Shown: piece after piece, positions 29,288 to 38,277 of the stretch | Layout: the number at the start of each line of letters is the position of its first letter | Position numbering within the stretch: position 1 is the stretch's first letter | Source: Phocaeicola sartorii JCM 17136 = DSM 21941 | GTDB lineage: Bacteria > Bacteroidota > Bacteroidia > Bacteroidales > Bacteroidaceae | Assembly (NCBI RefSeq): GCF_000614185.1 | Contig: NZ_BAKM01000018.1 | Span: forward strand, 1 to 64,000 | Direction of reading: 5' to 3' | DNA: 64,000 bases | Notes under the pieces: generated by a model | What the model was told of the DNA's origin: nothing | Databases searched by the model: none | Seen by the model: the letters and a program-made list of their open reading frames with translations, nothing else | Program-made: the position numbers and the translations under genes

Positions 29288-30610
29288 CTATGATTGCTGA
29301 AATTTATACTTTAATCCATACTCTTCCAGCTTGCTGTACAGCGTTGTACGTCCTATTCCGAGCAGTTCGGCGGCAACCTTGCGGTTACCGTTCGCCTGCT
29401 TCAACGCACGTAAAATCCGTTCTTTCTCTTCCGCTTCGTTGCGCAAGGAGAAACTGATGGGAGAGGTCGGTTTTGTCACAGCAAGTTCCAGATGCTCTTT
29501 CGTGACAAGTCTGGTCTGCGCTTGCAACACCGCACCCATGATTTTCTGTCGAAGCTCACGGACATTGCCCGGCCACGCATGGGTCAGCAATGTTTTACGG
29601 GCTTCTCCGTCAAATCCGATAACGTCGCATTCCAGTTCTTGGTTCGCAATCTCACGGAAAAACTCCGCCAACGGCATGATGTCCTCCTGACAGTCGCGTA
29701 ACGGCGGGACGGTTATCTCGAAGTCATGCAGGCGGTATAATAAATCCTGCCGGAAACGTTTTTCGTTCACAGCCGCCTCTAAATACTCATTGGTGGCGGC
29801 AATGATACGGACGTTGAAACTCTTGTCCGTTTTGTCTCCTATCGGGCGGTATCTCCGCTCCTGTATGGCTCGCAGAAGCATCTGCTGGGTTTCCATAGCG
29901 AGATTACCCACCTCGTCCAAAAACAATGTGCCACCTTCCGCTTCGTGGAAATAACCTTTCTTGCTGCTGTCCGCACCCGTGAACGCTCCTTTGACGTGTC
30001 CGAAGAATGCCGACGGAGCAAGTTCTTTGGTGAGTGAACCGCAATCCACCGCCACGAACGGTTTTCCTGCCCGTTTGCTCTTATCGTGCAGAAGGTGGGC
30101 AATATGCTCCTTGCCCGTGCCGTTCTCCCCGAATATCAGTACACTCATGTCAGTAGGAGCCACCAGCCTTATTCGTTTCATGATGGCCTGAAATGCCGAG
30201 CCGTCACGGGAGAACACCGGCATACGGCTTCGCCCGATATTCCGTTCTTTTAAAATGGTACGAAGTAAAGGGACGAGTTTGTCCTCCACAAGTTGTTTGG
30301 GTATGTAGTCCAACGAACCGAGTTTCATGCTTTCCACTGCCGTATGTACTTCGGCATAGTCGGTCATGATGATGAACGGTTGCATCATTCCTTCCTTGCG
30401 CATCCAGCGCAAAAGGTCGATACCGTTGCCGCCGGGCAGGCGCAGGTCGGAAACCACTATGTCCCCGTCTGCGGCTTGTTGCAGATATTTCTTCACGGTC
30501 GAGAGGTGGAAAGCCTGCACGGTGCGGAACCCCTCGCGTGCCAGCAGGTTGCAGACGAACTCGCAATACACGATGTTGTCCTCCACCACGATGATTTTTG
30601 TATTATCCAT
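29288..30610 (-). CDS. Sigma-54-interacting response regulator, RteB-like
   Basis: 440 residues with NtrC architecture. A receiver domain carries phospho-acceptor Asp55 (VVSDLRLPGG). The AAA+ domain has Walker A GENGTGKE (161-168), the sigma-54 contact loop GAFTGA (208-213) and Walker B TLFLDEVGN. A C-terminal Fis-type HTH (about 405-430) reads GNRKVAAELLGIGRTTLY. In CTnDOT, RteB is the regulator paired with sensor RteA and controls excision and mobilization. Its start overlaps the sensor gene end by 8 bp, so they are co-translated. No rteC or tetQ is nearby, so its targets here are unknown. Confidence 0.88.
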   Translation of the reverse strand: MDNTKIIVVEDNIVYCEFVCNLLAREGFRTVQAFHLSTVKKYLQQAADGDIVVSDLRLPGGNGIDLLRWMRKEGMMQPFIIMTDYAEVHTAVESMKLGSLDYIPKQLVEDKLVPLLRTILKERNIGRSRMPVFSRDGSAFQAIMKRIRLVAPTDMSVLIFGENGTGKEHIAHLLHDKSKRAGKPFVAVDCGSLTKELAPSAFFGHVKGAFTGADSSKKGYFHEAEGGTLFLDEVGNLAMETQQMLLRAIQERRYRPIGDKTDKSFNVRIIAATNEYLEAAVNEKRFRQDLLYRLHDFEITVPPLRDCQEDIMPLAEFFREIANQELECDVIGFDGEARKTLLTHAWPGNVRELRQKIMGAVLQAQTRLVTKEHLELAVTKPTSPISFSLRNEAEEKERILRALKQANGNRKVAAELLGIGRTTLYSKLEEYGLKYKFQQS

Positions 30611-32930
30611 TATTATATTTTCTCCTTTCTTCTTTTGCCAGCCGGATGATTTCCGAACCTTTATCCAGTACGGCAGTCACAGCTTTATGGATAGCCTCGT
30701 TATTTGATATGCATTCGCTATGAAGCAATTTGTATAGTTCCCTTAATGGCTGGTCGGCACGGAGTATCTCCCACGAGCTGCGCAGATGGTGTATAAGGGC
30801 TTCCAGTTCTTGAAAATCTGTCTTTTGTTCCGCTTCCCTAATTATCAGCATTTCCTTTTCGGTTTCCGCTATCAGTTTATCCAGCATAACGGTTTCATTA
30901 CCGTAGGACAGCAGGGAGGTGAAATCCGGCTTTTCATTCCGGTTGCCTTTCATGGCGCACTTGTCTGAAACCTCCATCAGTTCCGATATGGAGAACGGTT
31001 TGAGCAGGCAACCGGAGAAACCACGTTCCATAAGTTCCTCCTTGCTGCAACTGCCCGAAGCGGTTGTCACGACTACCGGGATAGTCTTTGAATTGCCCAC
31101 ATTGGAGGTGCGTAGCAGTTCCAACAGCTCGAAGCCATTAATCTCCGACATATTCAAATCCGTAAGCAACAGACTGTATTCTTTCCGGCGTATCATTTCC
31201 ATCAGCTCCGCAGCACCAGTGCAGGTGTCGCAGTGTATCCCTTCCTGCGCATACATCTCTTTAAGCATCAGTAGCAACACTTCGTCATTGTCGACAGCAA
31301 TTACCTCATGATACGCCTCATTATGGCGGACATATCCTTGACGGGATTGTGCTGTCTGTTCATCAACTATCGGCATAAGTATTTCCACCGTGAAGCGGCT
31401 GCCTTTGCCTTTTTCGCTGTCCAGCCGGATTGTGCCGCCAAGCATTGCCACGATACGCTGCACGATGGATAAGCCCAGCCCGAAGCCGTCCTTTGCGGCG
31501 GCATTAGACAGACGTTCAAAAGCACCGAATACACGTTGTTGTTCCTCATCGGTCATACCTGTTCCCGTATCTTCAACAATGAGTTTCAGTGTACCGTTAT
31601 CATAATTCGTTATCAGGGATATACTGCCGTTATCAGTGAATTTCATGGCATTAGACAACAGGTTGTTCCCGATTTGGATTATTCGCTCTTTGTCAGTTAG
31701 CACAACGGCATCACATACGTTCTTCACTGTCAGCGATAGCCCTTTGTTCATGGCTATTGGCATGAACTCCGTTTCAAGTGTGTGCGTGATTGCTGAAATT
31801 CGGCAAGGTGAAAGACGTGGTTGTTCTTTGCCATTGTCTAAACGGAAGAAGCCCAACAAGGTATTGAGCATATCCCGCATACGGTCTGAGGAGTGCTGTA
31901 TGCTTTGAAGAAAATGCACATTGTTTCCATTGCTGCATTCCTTCCATAACAATTCGGTATAGCCGATTATTGTCGTCAATGGTGTACGCAACTCATGGGT
32001 AATAGTATGTACCGCTTTCTTTCGGGAGGCTATGAGTGCCTCATTTTGCTCGATTGATAGCTTCAGTTGCTCAATTAGATCTGTCGTTTTTCGTTTGTAC
32101 CGCTTGATACGTTTGGCATCCCTGTGTATGATTATATAGGAGATAATCAAAAGTAATAGAACGAAGCCAGTCAGACCTCCAATCTGTATAAACGACTGCT
32201 CACGCATGGTAGCTATCTCTATGTTTCGCTTTTGCAAGTCAGCTTGTACTTTTTCATCCATTTGGCGAATTAGTTCTTGCAGTTGTCGGTTAAGTTCCAC
32301 ATTCCTTGCAGCAAGACTGTCGGCGTGTTCCGATAGATAGTGGCTTTGCGCCTGTTGTTCGGCTATCATATCCCGGTTGAGGGAATGGAGCATCGTGGTG
32401 GTTACGGTTGGTTTTGGTCTTTCCTTCTTGCCGAATATGCCAAGAAATCCTTTTCGCTTTGGCTTTTGTGGTTGCTCCTGTACGCTTTTCTGCACGATTA
32501 CAGGAACCTGACGGGCTATCTTCTCGTTGAGAGCCTGCTGTTCGTCAAGTACTTGAACAATCCAGCGCATTTGCAGTTCTTTATCTGCAAGAAGATGGCG
32601 CACGCTGTCGATGCGCTCTACCGGATAAATCGTTTTGAAACGGCACAGCATACTGTCCATTGCCATACGCTGAATATGGTAACATTCTAAATCTTCATCA
32701 TCCCATTCCAATACGCTTTCGCCTAAAAGAGAAAACTTTATCAGCTGGATATGGATAATGTTTATTTCCTTACGGAAACTCTCTATCTGCCGGTTCATAG
32801 TTTCTAGTCTCTCCATGTCCCGCCACTCGCTGAACCAAGTGTAAACGATACCGCTCACTAACAAAGCTATCAGCAGGTAACCCATGGCCGTCAGTGTACG
32901 GATATTTTTTATTTCAATAACTTGTTTCAT
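30603..32930 (-). CDS. Hybrid sensor histidine kinase, RteA-like
   Basis: 775 residues. TM1 ~12-32 and TM2 ~249-268 enclose a periplasmic sensor region rich in helices. Then come HisKA with phospho-acceptor His312 in THELRTPL, an ATPase domain (N-box NNLLSNAMKF, G-box EDTGTGM and GFGLGLSIV), a receiver domain with Asp591 (LLLTDLNMSEING), and an HPt-like tail with His714/715 (LIHHLRSSW). This gives a complete phosphorelay to the adjacent RteB-like regulator. The domain order and partner match the RteA role of CTnDOT-family elements. The signal is unknown. Confidence 0.88.
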   Translation of the reverse strand: MKQVIEIKNIRTLTAMGYLLIALLVSGIVYTWFSEWRDMERLETMNRQIESFRKEINIIHIQLIKFSLLGESVLEWDDEDLECYHIQRMAMDSMLCRFKTIYPVERIDSVRHLLADKELQMRWIVQVLDEQQALNEKIARQVPVIVQKSVQEQPQKPKRKGFLGIFGKKERPKPTVTTTMLHSLNRDMIAEQQAQSHYLSEHADSLAARNVELNRQLQELIRQMDEKVQADLQKRNIEIATMREQSFIQIGGLTGFVLLLLIISYIIIHRDAKRIKRYKRKTTDLIEQLKLSIEQNEALIASRKKAVHTITHELRTPLTTIIGYTELLWKECSNGNNVHFLQSIQHSSDRMRDMLNTLLGFFRLDNGKEQPRLSPCRISAITHTLETEFMPIAMNKGLSLTVKNVCDAVVLTDKERIIQIGNNLLSNAMKFTDNGSISLITNYDNGTLKLIVEDTGTGMTDEEQQRVFGAFERLSNAAAKDGFGLGLSIVQRIVAMLGGTIRLDSEKGKGSRFTVEILMPIVDEQTAQSRQGYVRHNEAYHEVIAVDNDEVLLLMLKEMYAQEGIHCDTCTGAAELMEMIRRKEYSLLLTDLNMSEINGFELLELLRTSNVGNSKTIPVVVTTASGSCSKEELMERGFSGCLLKPFSISELMEVSDKCAMKGNRNEKPDFTSLLSYGNETVMLDKLIAETEKEMLIIREAEQKTDFQELEALIHHLRSSWEILRADQPLRELYKLLHSECISNNEAIHKAVTAVLDKGSEIIRLAKEERRKYNNG

Positions 32931-33020
32931 GAGACATCATAAGACCGCTATGTTTTTAGTTGAACTCATATCATCAATAGATAAAATTGGCGATGTGACA
33001 AAGGACAAGGATAGGCATTA

Positions 33021-33440
33021 TTATAAATTTCTTCTGACCCGTTTTAACAGTATCTTGCAGATTAACCTATGAAATGGTTTTATTATTGTAAAATAGAATT
33101 TTCCCATACGGTTATTGTATCTGACTTTTGTACAAACCGATAGATATAGGCTGTCATTCATACGCTTTTCGGTCATAAATGCAATAACAAAATCAAGGTG
33201 TTTGTTGTTTTTGCTTATTGTCGCAAGGCGATCGGATTCGACAATGACAAAATCCGATAAATTCTTCTCTCCTTTCAGACCAAAAGGTTTTACTATGGCA
33301 TTACGAAACTTCATCAAGGCAGTAATCCACTGCGGTGCGCAGAAGAATCTATCAGTCAATTCTTCTGCACTTATCAGCCGTGTGGTATGGACTATCTCAC
33401 TGTAATTATCAGTATAATCAAAATGCTTGTTTAGTTCCAT
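33021..33440 (-). CDS. DUF2867-type hypothetical protein
   Basis: 139 residues, probably cytosolic. The pattern FFCAPQWITALMKFRNAIVKPFGLKG followed by NNRMGKFYFTIIKPFHRLI is that of DUF2867 proteins, whose function is unknown. There is no signal peptide; the second Ile/Lys-rich segment could be membrane-peripheral. It sits just inside the cargo block, before the RteA-like gene. Confidence 0.65.
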   Translation of the reverse strand: MELNKHFDYTDNYSEIVHTTRLISAEELTDRFFCAPQWITALMKFRNAIVKPFGLKGEKNLSDFVIVESDRLATISKNNKHLDFVIAFMTEKRMNDSLYLSVCTKVRYNNRMGKFYFTIIKPFHRLICKILLKRVRRNL

Positions 33441-33462
33441 GACGCGTAAAAAGATTTTACTA

Positions 33463-34356
33463 TCACAAATTCTTCACCATATAGCGAATCACAACAGCTT
33501 TGACATTAGCTTCCGGGTATTTGTTTTGGTAATATGCCGTAAGGTCTTTATATAGCCATATCTCAACATTCTGCGGTGCAGGTGTTCGATTCTGAGCATA
33601 TATAAACACATCATATTGCATTACAGAGTCTTCTATATCATCGCCTGTTACAAAATTAAACTCTCCATATCCGGAAACTTTACTTTCCGGCAGAAGGAGC
33701 TTATATGATTCAGGAAACTCTGTTGGTTCCTTGCCCCTGCTAATCAAAAAGCCTTGATTAACAATGTGCATATCGACATCCAATAAGAACCATTTACGTG
33801 TTCCTGTAAAAGCAATATAACAACGCAAGCCTCCGAATTTATAGGTTGCATCGGTTTTAAGGTCATTTTCAATCTCATCTTTTTGGTCGGCTTCAATGGC
33901 ATAAGCAAATTCAGGATTGATATACGGACAACGTTGCTCAAAATACCAGTCCGGGATGAAATGAGGAGGTAAATTTTCAGAGTTCTTGCGTTCTTTCGAT
34001 ATGACTTCCAATAGCTCGTATTCAGTCCATGCCGGATCGCCCATATTATAATCCAGATAGCTCGTTTCACTGATGCGTATTTGGTACTCATATCCTTCTT
34101 CATATTCAAACTTACCGATGCTTCCATGAGCCTCCCAATCGGTGGACTGCTCGTTTTTTACAGCATATACATCTGCAAGTACATTGCTACCACTCGATGT
34201 TAAAACACCGGGGAGTTTTACAGAAGCTACCGTAAGCGTGTATTCCTTATAACCGGTTATCTTCCTACCTTCTTCATCATCGTCATTACACGCAGTCAGC
34301 CCTGCCATAGTAAGAATAGCTACCAATAGTATTGTGAAATAATTATGTTTCTTCAT
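33463..34356 (-). CDS. DUF4377-containing lipoprotein (element cargo)
   Basis: 297 residues with lipobox GLTAC (Cys22) followed by an acidic DDDEEG linker, which favours export to the cell envelope. Residues ~35-130 (FEYEEGYEYQIRISETSY, then ELLEVISKE) fit the DUF4377 pattern found next to HslJ/META-type domains. The C-terminal half is not recognised. The function is unknown. Confidence 0.65.
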   Translation of the reverse strand: MKKHNYFTILLVAILTMAGLTACNDDDEEGRKITGYKEYTLTVASVKLPGVLTSSGSNVLADVYAVKNEQSTDWEAHGSIGKFEYEEGYEYQIRISETSYLDYNMGDPAWTEYELLEVISKERKNSENLPPHFIPDWYFEQRCPYINPEFAYAIEADQKDEIENDLKTDATYKFGGLRCYIAFTGTRKWFLLDVDMHIVNQGFLISRGKEPTEFPESYKLLLPESKVSGYGEFNFVTGDDIEDSVMQYDVFIYAQNRTPAPQNVEIWLYKDLTAYYQNKYPEANVKAVVIRYMVKNL

Positions 34357-34409
34357 TTTATTGTTTCTTTATAGTAAATTCCACCTTTTGAAGACCTTTT
34401 TGGCAATAA

Positions 34410-34850
34410 TTATATATTTCTCTCCATAGGGATACTTACAATCCCCTTATTAAGCTCTTTTTCACCCACTTTTTTGAAACCTAAAGATGCATAGAAAGTT
34501 TCTGCATAGGTTGAAGAATGAACTGTTATATAAGTAAAATTACATTCATTCATTACATAGTCAAATAGCGATTTTCCTATTCCTTGCCGATGATAGTGCG
34601 GCAAGACAAAGAAGAGGGATATATGTTGTTTTTCCCGATGTACACCGATTATTCCTATCAATAAATGCTTGTCAAAAGCTCCATATATGTCAAGTGCATT
34701 CATCAACGATGTGTCATACACGAAACTTTTAAAGGTTTCGATACCTTCTTGGGTGAAATCATTCCTGCCACATTCCATACATACTTGATAGGACAAATCG
34801 GCAGCATTGTTATATTCATCTTGTGTTAATTTGCGTATCATAATATTCAT
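34410..34850 (-). CDS. GNAT-family N-acetyltransferase
   Basis: 146 residues of a complete GNAT fold. The acetyl-CoA site motif A is LPHYHRQGIGKSLFDYV (Q/R-x-x-G-x-G/A) and motif B is YAETFYASLGFKKVGEKE. The substrate is unknown. Its start overlaps the stop of the preceding GNAT gene by 4 bp, so the two are translationally coupled cargo genes. Confidence 0.85.
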   Translation of the reverse strand: MNIMIRKLTQDEYNNAADLSYQVCMECGRNDFTQEGIETFKSFVYDTSLMNALDIYGAFDKHLLIGIIGVHREKQHISLFFVLPHYHRQGIGKSLFDYVMNECNFTYITVHSSTYAETFYASLGFKKVGEKELNKGIVSIPMERNI

Positions 34851-35362
34851 ATCCTAAAATCAGCTTTTAGCAATTCATAACAGTGGCAATCTAAAAAATT
34901 CCCATTCTTGAAATAGGCATTACGATGTATGCCACATTTGCGAAATCCTATTTTCTCTAAAACTCTCATTGATGGCATATTACCAGCATAAACATTTGCA
35001 TAAACACGTATCACATCTGTATAGGAAAAATAGCTACGAATAGCAAGTACTAACATTTGAGTCATAATCCCTTTACCCCAATAAGGTTCGGCAAGCCAAT
35101 ACCCTAATTCAGCATTGTAGCGTTCCACGTCAATGCCACGAGAGAAACTTATGTTGCCGACAGCCTCCTGATTTACTTCGATGCAATAATTATTTTGTTC
35201 GCTTTGATTTAAAACGAATCGGATAAATTGTTGCGCATCGCTCTCAGAGTAAGGATATGGCAGACTATCACGGCAATTATCCCATATCTTTTTATTATTA
35301 AGATATTTAGCCAAAGTGGAAAAATCATCTTTAAGCCAACGTCTTATTTTGCATTTATCCAT
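34847..35362 (-). CDS. GNAT-family N-acetyltransferase (RimJ/RimL-like)
   Basis: 171 residues. ELGYWLAEPYWGKGIMTQML supplies the acetyl-CoA motif, and MRVLEKIGFRKCGIHRNAYFK is the RimJ/RimL-type C-terminal signature. Such enzymes acetylate protein N-termini, amino acids or small molecules; the target cannot be read. It is coupled to the following GNAT gene by an overlap at 34847-34850. Confidence 0.85.
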   Translation of the reverse strand: MDKCKIRRWLKDDFSTLAKYLNNKKIWDNCRDSLPYPYSESDAQQFIRFVLNQSEQNNYCIEVNQEAVGNISFSRGIDVERYNAELGYWLAEPYWGKGIMTQMLVLAIRSYFSYTDVIRVYANVYAGNMPSMRVLEKIGFRKCGIHRNAYFKNGNFLDCHCYELLKADFRI

Positions 35363-35444
35363 ATCTATTCCTTTTGTTTTATTACTGCGACTTTCACTAA
35401 CGCCAAAATTCTTCGTGGATTTGCCCGTTTGTCCGATGTGGAAC

Positions 35445-35738
35445 TTACGTTAGTTGGCAGGTAATAAATAAGCAAAGAAAGAGAAGGCCTGCCAATACAA
35501 TGCAGCCTATGACTAAAAAGGCTCTATTGAGTTTCTTACGCTCCAATTCCTCCTTTTCCAATGTATTCTTTCGAATATCCTCCAATTGTTCCAACGAGAG
35601 GTGGGAGGAGGGAGAGGAGGCACTTACTTCGAGCAATCGGCGACGAGTTTCCTTCATCCGCTCACGCCCTATCTTGCGCAGTGCCCTGTTCTCCTTATCT
35701 CGCTGGAGCATATCGCTCACACAGCCTAATGTCCCCAT
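35445..35738 (-). CDS. Small single-pass membrane protein, hypothetical
   Basis: 97 residues. An Arg/Lys/Glu-rich N-terminal ~70 residues (likely helical or coiled coil) precedes one C-terminal transmembrane helix (FLVIGCIVLAGLLFLCLFI). No family is recognised. It sits 14 bp downstream of the SecD-head-like lipoprotein gene, in the same direction. Confidence 0.55.
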   Translation of the reverse strand: MGTLGCVSDMLQRDKENRALRKIGRERMKETRRRLLEVSASSPSSHLSLEQLEDIRKNTLEKEELERKKLNRAFLVIGCIVLAGLLFLCLFITCQLT

Positions 35739-35752
35739 TTTATAGTTAATAT

Positions 35753-36205
35753 TTAATGTTCCAACCTTGATGTCTCAATTTCTTTTTGTAGAATCTCAAA
35801 GATACGTTCTAAATCATGCCTGTGCGGGGGACTGATTTGAAAAGTACCGCTTTCTATTCTTGCATTGACCATCGGGGCGGTAATAACTGTATCATTAAAT
35901 ACAAAACCTATCCGTTGCCCAATAGCTTGTTCTGTAGCATCTGCCCAGACTTTTTGTTTCTGCTTATTTACACTTCCCGATATAGCTCGGAGACCATAAT
36001 CATCAGAAACAAGTTCTATCGCAGCAAAATCCTTGACGGTTACAATCGGCCTGCTTGCAAGACTATCCTTCTGTCCGTCTGTGATAAGATACCAACCGTT
36101 TTCCTGATGCAGCATCGAAGCCTGCTTACATGAGACCACAAAGATGAATAAACAGCAGCCTATTACTCTTATTGCGGTTTGTGCATTTCTAAAAGTTTTC
36201 ATCAT
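35753..36205 (-). CDS. Lipoprotein with a SecDF P1-head-like domain
   Basis: 150 residues with a lipobox VVSC (Cys26). The C-terminal part, GQRIGFVFNDTVITAPMVNA followed by SGTFQIS, matches the P1-head subdomain pattern of SecD (G-x-x-I-x-h-x-h-x-x-x-h-x-x-A-P-x-h-x-x-x-I). Stand-alone lipoproteins with this fold occur in Bacteroidetes; the role is unknown. The gene just upstream is another lipoprotein, with a broken frame. Confidence 0.6.
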   Translation of the reverse strand: MMKTFRNAQTAIRVIGCCLFIFVVSCKQASMLHQENGWYLITDGQKDSLASRPIVTVKDFAAIELVSDDYGLRAISGSVNKQKQKVWADATEQAIGQRIGFVFNDTVITAPMVNARIESGTFQISPPHRHDLERIFEILQKEIETSRLEH

Positions 36206-36206
36206 A

Positions 36207-36622
36207 TCAATGCAGTTTGGTCAATGTCGCCACCGATTTTTCCGGACGATAAGACTGAAGTACAATGCGATTCTTGGACTTTTCAATAACTGTCCAATTG
36301 CCTACCAAAGCACTATTCTTAAAAGTAATGATTCTACCATCTATGCAATAGTATAAGTCCCATACAGCAGAAGGATCACCACTGCCCTCACCATTGATAC
36401 TTTTACCTTGTGTTTCAGTGAGGAATTCCACAATCAGATATTCTTCGTTTACGACTTCTTTCCCATCTGCATCATAATCGCAAACACAAGCATTCCAGGT
36501 CGTTTGCAACAGTTCCGAAGCGGTCAATGTTGCTCAGTATCATTGTCGTCATCACTGCAACTCGCCAATAGCCCAATACTTAGAAGCAATATCATACTCC
36601 ACAATTTAAGTTGATAGTTCAT
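36207..36622 (-). pseudogene. Lipoprotein, frame broken after the signal region
   Basis: ATG 36622 starts MNYQLKLWSMILLLSIGLL, with lipobox LLASC, followed by SDDDNDTEQH and a stop. The next frame, from 36527 (TTG), continues ASELLQTTWNACVCDYDADG and runs to 36207. One base lost between 36527 and 36535 (CAACATTGACC) accounts for the split; restored length is about 138 residues. The mature part is beta-rich, ending in RPEKSVATLTKL, and is of a lipocalin/META-like size, but no family is certain. It is 2 bp from the SecD-head-like lipoprotein gene. Confidence 0.6.
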
Positions 36623-36876
36623 ATTATCCAATTTTTTAGTTTGATATTATACATGGAATTTTAATTATAACCTTCTCTTCGTCTCTGAACCGGAAGTTTT
36701 ACGCTCATGGGATTGGGGTTGCGAGTACATCTCAATCCCACTTACAAATATAAATATGGTAAACAAAATATGTTTCATACCTTTATGATTGAATATTTCT
36801 GCAAAATTACAGGTATAAAACGAAACAACTCTCAAACTATTTTGAGAGTTGCATTACGGGCACTTATTTGAGAGTA

Positions 36877-37452
36877 TTATTCCTTGCCAAAAGTAATTTC
36901 TTTGCGGATACGGCTAAGGTAGGTCGGTGTAATTTGCAGATAGGAGGCAAGTTCTTTGAGCGTAATATCTTGCAATATATTAGGACAGCGTCTTATCAAC
37001 TCCCAATACCGTTCTTTGGGAGATTGCCGATAAAGATTGAGGTATCTGTCATGAGTTTGCCGAAATAACTCTTCTGCCATAACGCAGCGTAATTCTATAT
37101 TTTCTTTCAGTATTTGTCTAAAAAGATTAGTGCTACAAACCCATACGTTTGAATCGGTTATCGCTTGAAGAGCCACCAATGACGATTCCTTCCGAATGGA
37201 ACTATAGAAGTCTCCGGCTAAAGTATCGCACAATGCAAGCCCCGTGATATGTTCATTTCCATCAGTATCAATGATAGTATATTTAAAAGCACCGGATGTA
37301 ATGAAACCGAAATACTTAGGTGTTTCTCTGCGATGAAGAAAATACTCTCCCTTTTTATAATGGCAAAGTTTACCCTCTTTGACGCAAAGTTCACGCCAAA
37401 AATTCAGGTCTATCTTATCTATATATGGGTTAAAATTAGCCTTGCTTTTCAT
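36877..37452 (-). CDS. Crp/Fnr-family regulator (second of a tandem pair)
   Basis: 191 residues: a cNMP-type beta-roll followed by an HTH (TLKELASYLQITPTYLSRIR). Clearly a paralogue of the gene 5 bp upstream (shared opening YIDKIDxNFWRELCxKEGKLC and near-identical ending up to RIRKEITF). No Cys cluster for iron-sulfur binding. The pair probably arose by tandem duplication; which element genes they control is unknown. Confidence 0.85.
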   Translation of the reverse strand: MKSKANFNPYIDKIDLNFWRELCVKEGKLCHYKKGEYFLHRRETPKYFGFITSGAFKYTIIDTDGNEHITGLALCDTLAGDFYSSIRKESSLVALQAITDSNVWVCSTNLFRQILKENIELRCVMAEELFRQTHDRYLNLYRQSPKERYWELIRRCPNILQDITLKELASYLQITPTYLSRIRKEITFGKE

Positions 37453-37457
37453 CTGCT

Positions 37458-38024
37458 CTATTTTTCAAAAGTAATTTCTTTGCGAATGCGGCTAAGGTAT
37501 GTCGGTGTGATTTGCAGATATGATGCCAATTCTTTGAGCGTTATATTTTGAAGAATATTAGGACAATATTCTAATATATGAATATAACGTTCCTTCGCAG
37601 ATTGGCGATACAGATTCAAAAACCTATCATATGTCTGGTGAAAAAATCCGTCTGATATGACACAATGTAACTTAAAGTCTTTTTCAAAGAGTTCATCAAC
37701 AATATTGCGGTTACAAACCAATACTTCCGCATCTGTAGCCGCTATAATATCAGTAACGGCTGGAGTTTTCAATACAAGACTTGAATAGTCACCCAATGGC
37801 GTGTCGCAAAATGAAAAACCAGTTATATGTGTATTACCTTCTGAATCGGTCACGGAGTATTTGAAATATCCTTTTTTGATAAATCCCCATACATTTTTTG
37901 TTGTATCTCCACAATGAAGGAAATAATCACCTTTTTTATAAAGGCATAACTTCCCCTCTTTAGCGCAAAGTTCGCGCCAAAAATTCATGTCAATCTTATC
38001 TATGTATGAGTTAAAGTCTGCCAT
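37458..38024 (-). CDS. Crp/Fnr-family regulator (first of a tandem pair)
   Basis: 188 residues, with the same organisation as its downstream paralogue: an effector beta-roll (KGDYFLHCGDTTKNVWGFI) and an HTH ending TPTYLSRIRKEITFEK. CAAAGTTA at 38047-38054 gives TAACTTTG on the minus strand, a -7 box 23 bp before the ATG. It heads the cargo block next to the relaxase end. Confidence 0.85.
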   Translation of the reverse strand: MADFNSYIDKIDMNFWRELCAKEGKLCLYKKGDYFLHCGDTTKNVWGFIKKGYFKYSVTDSEGNTHITGFSFCDTPLGDYSSLVLKTPAVTDIIAATDAEVLVCNRNIVDELFEKDFKLHCVISDGFFHQTYDRFLNLYRQSAKERYIHILEYCPNILQNITLKELASYLQITPTYLSRIRKEITFEK

Positions 38025-38046
38025 TCTTAATCGTTACAACTATTTG

Positions 38047-38054
38047 CAAAGTTA
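38047..38054 (-). promoter_or_regulatory. -7 box of the tandem Crp/Fnr genes
   Basis: TAACTTTG on the minus strand matches TAnnTTTG, 23 bp upstream of ATG 38024. Confidence 0.5.
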
Positions 38055-38277
38055 AGCATTCTAATCCGAATAGTCCTTAATTCTGTTGAGCAATAAAGCC
38101 ATTCAGAGCAAAGTTCACTCCAAATGGCTTTTCAAATCAATGAAAATTCTATATTTTCATACTTTTGTGGCGGTTTCCTTCTTTCGCATATAATCCCGGA
38201 TGCCCGATGATTATATGGTCGGCAATGAAATTCCCTGACGGGCTGCGGTCTTTTGCCGGACTGCGTATCTGCGGTGG

